DNA of 64,000 nucleotides, from NCBI RefSeq assembly GCF_029871245.1, contig NZ_SSON01000070.1, forward strand, positions 124,001 to 188,000, given 5' to 3'. The DNA is from Pseudomonas sp. BN102. GTDB taxonomy: Bacteria; Pseudomonadota; Gammaproteobacteria; Pseudomonadales; Pseudomonadaceae. Positions 61,257-64,000 of the stretch are shown here, one piece after another. The position numbers and the translations under genes were made by a program. The notes under the pieces were generated by a model, which did no database searches, had not been told where the DNA came from, and saw nothing but the letters and a program-made list of their open reading frames with translations. Every line of letters starts with the position of its first letter. Positions within the stretch are counted from its first letter, which is position 1.

Positions 61257-61400
61257 GCACCCGGCGGGTAGCCGGGTGGTGCCTCGGGGTGGTGCCCGAT
61301 GGCGATCGATGGGAATGCCCCTTGGCTGGCTTGTGGCCCGCTCGGGGAGAGGCCGGGAACTAGCGGGCCCGGCCTCCTGGCCCTGCGCGAGCAGGGATTG
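61226..61400 (-). ncRNA. Candidate sigma-54-dependent small RNA downstream of dctD
   Basis: About 175 nt, non-coding in all frames as far as can be judged, beginning roughly 12 bases after a sigma-54 promoter and ending at a rho-independent terminator. Read on the minus strand it can fold as: stem CCCTGC/GCAGGG with loop TCGC (61396-61381); a perfect 9-bp stem GAGGCCGGG/CCCGGCCTC with a 10-base loop (61376-61349); a linker with the 10-mer GGCACCACCC twice (61296-61287 and 61283-61274); stem CACCCGGC/GCCGGGTG (61278-61258); and the terminator stem. The second 10-mer overlaps the third stem. The duplicated C-rich single-strand motif is the kind of sequence that pairs with G-rich ribosome sites. 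A relic of a lost dctP leader is the main alternative. Confidence 0.45.
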
Positions 61401-61411
61401 AATCTATAGGG

Positions 61412-61426
61412 GCAAACCTTGTGCCA
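61412..61426 (-). promoter_or_regulatory. Sigma-54 (RpoN) promoter, near-consensus
   Basis: On the minus strand TGGCACAAGGTTTGC: TGGCAC at 61426-61421 (-24) and TTGC at 61415-61412 (-12), with GG and GC spaced exactly as in TGGCACG-N4-TTGC; only the seventh base differs (A for G). It points away from dctD, whose product is a sigma-54 activator. The -24 side also forms one arm of an imperfect palindrome GTGCCA...TGGCAC (61421-61449). Confidence 0.75.
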
Positions 61427-61498
61427 TTGCGCTGAAAACGCTCTGGCACGTGGCTTTTAGCTAGCCATCTGCCGGATGGATAAGCGGTTTATTGCCGA

Positions 61499-62872
61499 TC
61501 AATCCTGCTCATCGGCGGGATTTCCGCCACTGAAGCTGAGGTTGTGCTTGCGCAGTTTGTCGGAGAGAGTCTTGCGCGGCAGGCCGAGGGCTTCGGCCAC
61601 GCTGCGCAGCGAGCCATGGGGGCGGGTCAGCTCGGCGGCGATCAGGGCGCGCTCGAAGGCTTCCACCTGCTCGCTGAGGCCGCCGGCCACCTGGGGCAGG
61701 TCCACCGGCGTATTGTCCAGGGCCAGATCCAGGCCCAGGGCGAAGCGCTCCGCGGCATTCTGCAGTTCGCGCACATTGCCCGGCCAAGCGTGGGTCAGGA
61801 GCAGGGCGCGCTGGTTGCTGTCGAGGCTGCGCGCGGCCATCCCGTGGCGGCCGCTGGCAGCGTCGGCGAAGTGCTGGAACAGCAGCAGGGCGTCTTCGCC
61901 ACGTTCGCGCAACGGCGGGATGCGCAGGCTGGCGACATTCAGCCGGTAGTAGAGGTCAGCGCGGAAGCGGCCCTGGTCGGCGGCCTGGCGCAGGTCTTCC
62001 TTGGTAGCGGCGATCACGCGGATATCCAGCGGGATCAGCTGATTGGCGCCGAGGCGCTCGACCGCCCGCTCCTGCAGCAGGCGCAGCAGCTTGACCTGGA
62101 CATCCAGGCTCATGCTCTCGATCTCGTCGAGGAACAGGGTGCCGCCATTGGCGAACTCGAACTTGCCGATACGGCGTTTCTGCGCGCCGGTGAAGGCGCC
62201 CTGCTCGTGGCCGAACAGCTCGCTCTCCACCACCGACTCGGCCAGGGCGCCGGCATTGATGGCGACGAAGGGGCCGTCCCGGCGCGCCGACAGGTCGTGC
62301 AGCGCACGGGCCACCACTTCCTTGCCGGCACCGGTTTCGCCAAGGATGAGGACATCGGCGTTGGTGGCGGCGAGGGCACCTATCTGTTCACGCAGCCGCC
62401 GCATGGCCGGCGACTGGCCGACCAGGCGGCCGCTGAGCTGCTGGCGGTCGGAGAGGGCCAGGCGCAGGCTGCGGTTTTCCAGCACCAGGCGGCGCAGGTC
62501 GAGGGCGCGGTGCACGCTGTCCAGCAGCTGGTCGCTGGGGAAGGGTTTTTCCAGGAAGTCATAGGCGCCGGCGCGCATGGCCTGCACGGCCAGGGGCACA
62601 TCGCCGTGGCCGGTGATCAGCAGCACCGGCAGGTCGGGGTCGCGTTCGCGCAGTTGGCCGAGCAGTTCCAGGCCGTCGATGCCCGGCATGCGGATATCAG
62701 TGACCACCACGCCCGGCCAGTCCTTGCCGATCCACTCCGCCACCCCTTGGGCGTCGCCCAGGGCCTGCACCTTGAGGCCGGCCAGGTCGAGGGTCTGGCT
62801 GAGGGCCTGGCGCAGGTGCGGGTCGTCGTCGATCAGCAGCACCTGGGTGCGGGCATCAAGGGCGTTGGTCAT
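61499..62872 (-). CDS. dctD: C4-dicarboxylate transport response regulator DctD (NtrC family)
   Basis: A 457-residue sigma-54 activator. The receiver domain has phospho-acceptor Asp59 (VVVTDIRMPGIDG). The AAA+ core has Walker A GETGAGKE (about 170-178), the sigma-54 contact loop GAFTGA (EQGAFTGAQKRRIGKFEFANGG), Walker B GGTLFLDEI and the arginine-finger region. A Fis-type HTH ends the protein (GSLRSVAEALGLPRKTLSDKLRKHNLS). It overlaps dctB by 4 bp (ATGA). In PAO1 DctBD with RpoN controls dctPQM and dctA; here dctPQM is not next to it. Downstream lies a sigma-54 promoter with a structured non-coding stretch. Confidence 0.95.
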   Translation of the reverse strand: MTNALDARTQVLLIDDDPHLRQALSQTLDLAGLKVQALGDAQGVAEWIGKDWPGVVVTDIRMPGIDGLELLGQLRERDPDLPVLLITGHGDVPLAVQAMRAGAYDFLEKPFPSDQLLDSVHRALDLRRLVLENRSLRLALSDRQQLSGRLVGQSPAMRRLREQIGALAATNADVLILGETGAGKEVVARALHDLSARRDGPFVAINAGALAESVVESELFGHEQGAFTGAQKRRIGKFEFANGGTLFLDEIESMSLDVQVKLLRLLQERAVERLGANQLIPLDIRVIAATKEDLRQAADQGRFRADLYYRLNVASLRIPPLRERGEDALLLFQHFADAASGRHGMAARSLDSNQRALLLTHAWPGNVRELQNAAERFALGLDLALDNTPVDLPQVAGGLSEQVEAFERALIAAELTRPHGSLRSVAEALGLPRKTLSDKLRKHNLSFSGGNPADEQD

Positions 62873-64000
62873 GCAGAGAGGTCCTCGGGAGGCTGTGGAA
62901 TGACGCCAGGGGCGCCGTTACGCAGGCGCAGGGTCAGCAGGGCGCCGCCCTCCGGGTGGTTGGCGAGCAGCAGCTCACCGTCCAGGGCGCGCATCAGGCT
63001 ATCGCAGATGGCCAGGCCAAGGCCAAGGCCCTGGGCGCTGGTCTTGGTGGTGAAGAAGGGTTCGCGGGCATGGCGCAGGGCGTCCTCGGAGAATCCGGGA
63101 CCATTGTCGCGCAGGTGCAGGTCGACGCCGTCGGCGCTGGTTTCCGCACTGAGCCAGATGCGCCGCGGCTGGGCTTTTTCGGCCAGGGCGTCGAGGGCAT
63201 TGGCGAGCAGGTTGCCGAGCACCTGGCGCAGGCGGGTTTCGCCGGCCTGGACCCAGAGCGGTGCGTCCGGCAGGTCGCGGATCAACTCTACGTCCATGGC
63301 CCGGCGGCGCTTGGCCAGCAGCGCCAGGGCATCGTCCAGGGCGGGCTGCAGGGCGACGCTTTCCGGGGCATGGCGGTCGCGGCGGGCGAAGGCGCGCAGG
63401 TGGGCGATGATCGACGCCATGCGCCCGGTGAGTTCGCTGATCTGGCGCAGGTTGCCGCGGGCGTCGTCGAGGCGCTCGTGGTCCAGCAATACGCCGGCGT
63501 TGTCGGCGTAGCTGCGGATGGCCGCCAGGGGTTGGTTCAGTTCGTGGCTGATGCTCGCCGACATGGTGCCCAGGGCCGACAGCTTGCTGGCCTGCACCAG
63601 CTCGTCCTGGGCGCGCACCAGTTCCTGCTGGGCCTGTTCGCGCTCCAGCACTTCGCCCTTGAGACGGCTGTTCAGCGCTTCGAGGTCCTGGGTGCGTTCC
63701 TGCACGCGCAGTTCCAGCTCGTGACGGGCGCGGGCGTCGAGGGCGATGCGGTCGAGGTAATGACGGCGCCGCTGCATCATCAGGCCGAGCAGCAGCAGCA
63801 GGGTGAGGAGGGTGGCGCCGCCGATGGCCATGGTGGTGGTCACCTGGCGGTCGATCAGCTGGCGCGGGGCGAGGATGCTGGCGGTCAGGCCGGTCTCCTT
63901 GAGTTCGCGGCTCTGGGTGAGCCAGGCCTTGTCGACCAGCTTCAGCGGCGGCGGCGATTGCGTCGGGTATGGCTGGTTCGCAGCAATGGCGGCGCGCTCG
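62869..64000 (-). CDS. dctB: C4-dicarboxylate sensor histidine kinase DctB, 5' end outside window
   Basis: The frame is open to base 64000, so the N-terminus lies beyond the window; the visible part is 376 codons. From the right: the end of the periplasmic sensor (YPTQSPPPLKLVDKAWLTQS), a membrane segment (AIGGATLLTLLLLLGLMMQ), a coiled-coil linker (VQERTQDLEALNSRLKGEVLEREQAQQELVRAQDELVQ), the H-box SASISHELNQPLAAIRSYADN, and ATP boxes (LLANALDALAEKAQ, DNGPGFSEDAL, AQGLGLGLAICDSLM). It senses C4-dicarboxylates and phosphorylates DctD. Its stop overlaps the dctD start, so the two are co-translated. Confidence 0.95.
   Translation of the reverse strand, partial: ERAAIAANQPYPTQSPPPLKLVDKAWLTQSRELKETGLTASILAPRQLIDRQVTTTMAIGGATLLTLLLLLGLMMQRRRHYLDRIALDARARHELELRVQERTQDLEALNSRLKGEVLEREQAQQELVRAQDELVQASKLSALGTMSASISHELNQPLAAIRSYADNAGVLLDHERLDDARGNLRQISELTGRMASIIAHLRAFARRDRHAPESVALQPALDDALALLAKRRRAMDVELIRDLPDAPLWVQAGETRLRQVLGNLLANALDALAEKAQPRRIWLSAETSADGVDLHLRDNGPGFSEDALRHAREPFFTTKTSAQGLGLGLAICDSLMRALDGELLLANHPEGGALLTLRLRNGAPGVIPQPPEDLSA

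Noticed and set aside
61444-61459. Second sigma-54-like site on the plus strand (TGGCACGTGGCTTTTA)
   Set aside because: The -24 half fits but the -12 position is TTTT instead of TTGC, and it would run into the 3' end of dctD antisense.

Overview
The window is GC-rich, densely coded DNA from a pseudomonad (Pseudomonas sensu lato). Gene content and order follow, from memory, the P. aeruginosa PAO1 block running from about PA5216 down to PA5165: iron ABC permease, gcvTHP, argE, argA, gshA, tex, amgRS, rimK, hslR, hslO, pckA, a beta-oxidation-like cluster, fdhD and a YdeP-type oxidoreductase, nudE, cysQ, fabY, arcDABC and dctBD. No tRNA, rRNA, phage, IS transposase or CRISPR array was seen. The species cannot be fixed from sequence alone. 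Several genes (octaheme cytochrome, MASE1-PAS-GGDEF-EAL protein, ugd, a second RecQ-type helicase, glycine-zipper pair) are not ones I remember at these positions in PAO1, and dctPQM is missing between arcD and dctD.

Layout. 1-5.5 kb: end of an iron-type ABC permease, then the glycine cleavage genes gcvT-gcvH-gcvP. 5.5-14.8 kb: mostly minus strand, with a DUF2388 protein, a membrane-anchored octaheme cytochrome fused to HEAT/TPR repeats, an SPFH/NfeD pair, an orphan GspE-type ATPase, a small ACT-like protein divergent from an Lrp/AsnC regulator, a DUF502 protein and a CYTH-CHAD protein. 14.9-22 kb: arginine biosynthesis (argE, argA), gshA, a hotdog thioesterase and tex. 22.2-32 kb: the AmgRS two-component system, a large cyclic-di-GMP enzyme, rimB-rimK, hslR and ugd. 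32.3-38.9 kb: hslO, pckA, a RecQ-type helicase, a nitroreductase and a LysR regulator. 39-43.9 kb: a four-gene acyl-CoA cluster. 44.2-50.2 kb: sstT, two glycine-zipper proteins, and the molybdo-oxidoreductase/FdhD pair. 50.3-55.5 kb: LysR, a HAD nucleotidase, nudE-cysQ and fabY. 55.8-60.7 kb: arcDABC behind an ANR box. 61.2-64 kb: a candidate small RNA, then dctD and dctB (cut by the window end).

The most interesting stretch is 61226-61426. A near-consensus sigma-54 promoter on the minus strand faces not a transporter operon but about 175 nt of non-coding, strongly self-complementary DNA: three stem-loops, a duplicated C-rich 10-mer and a rho-independent terminator. It lies directly after the NtrC-type activator gene dctD, where dctPQM would be expected. 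It is either a sigma-54/DctD-controlled small RNA or the leftover dctP promoter region.

Intergenic DNA is rich in short palindromic families that recur across the window: the GTAGGTTGG type (three copies), the GTAGGAGCGAGC type (two), the TGTGGGGGCGAAT type (five) and the GTAGGGTGCGCC type (two), plus one 138-bp element with terminal inverted repeats beside amgS. At two sites the end of such an element supplies the stop codon of one or both flanking genes.
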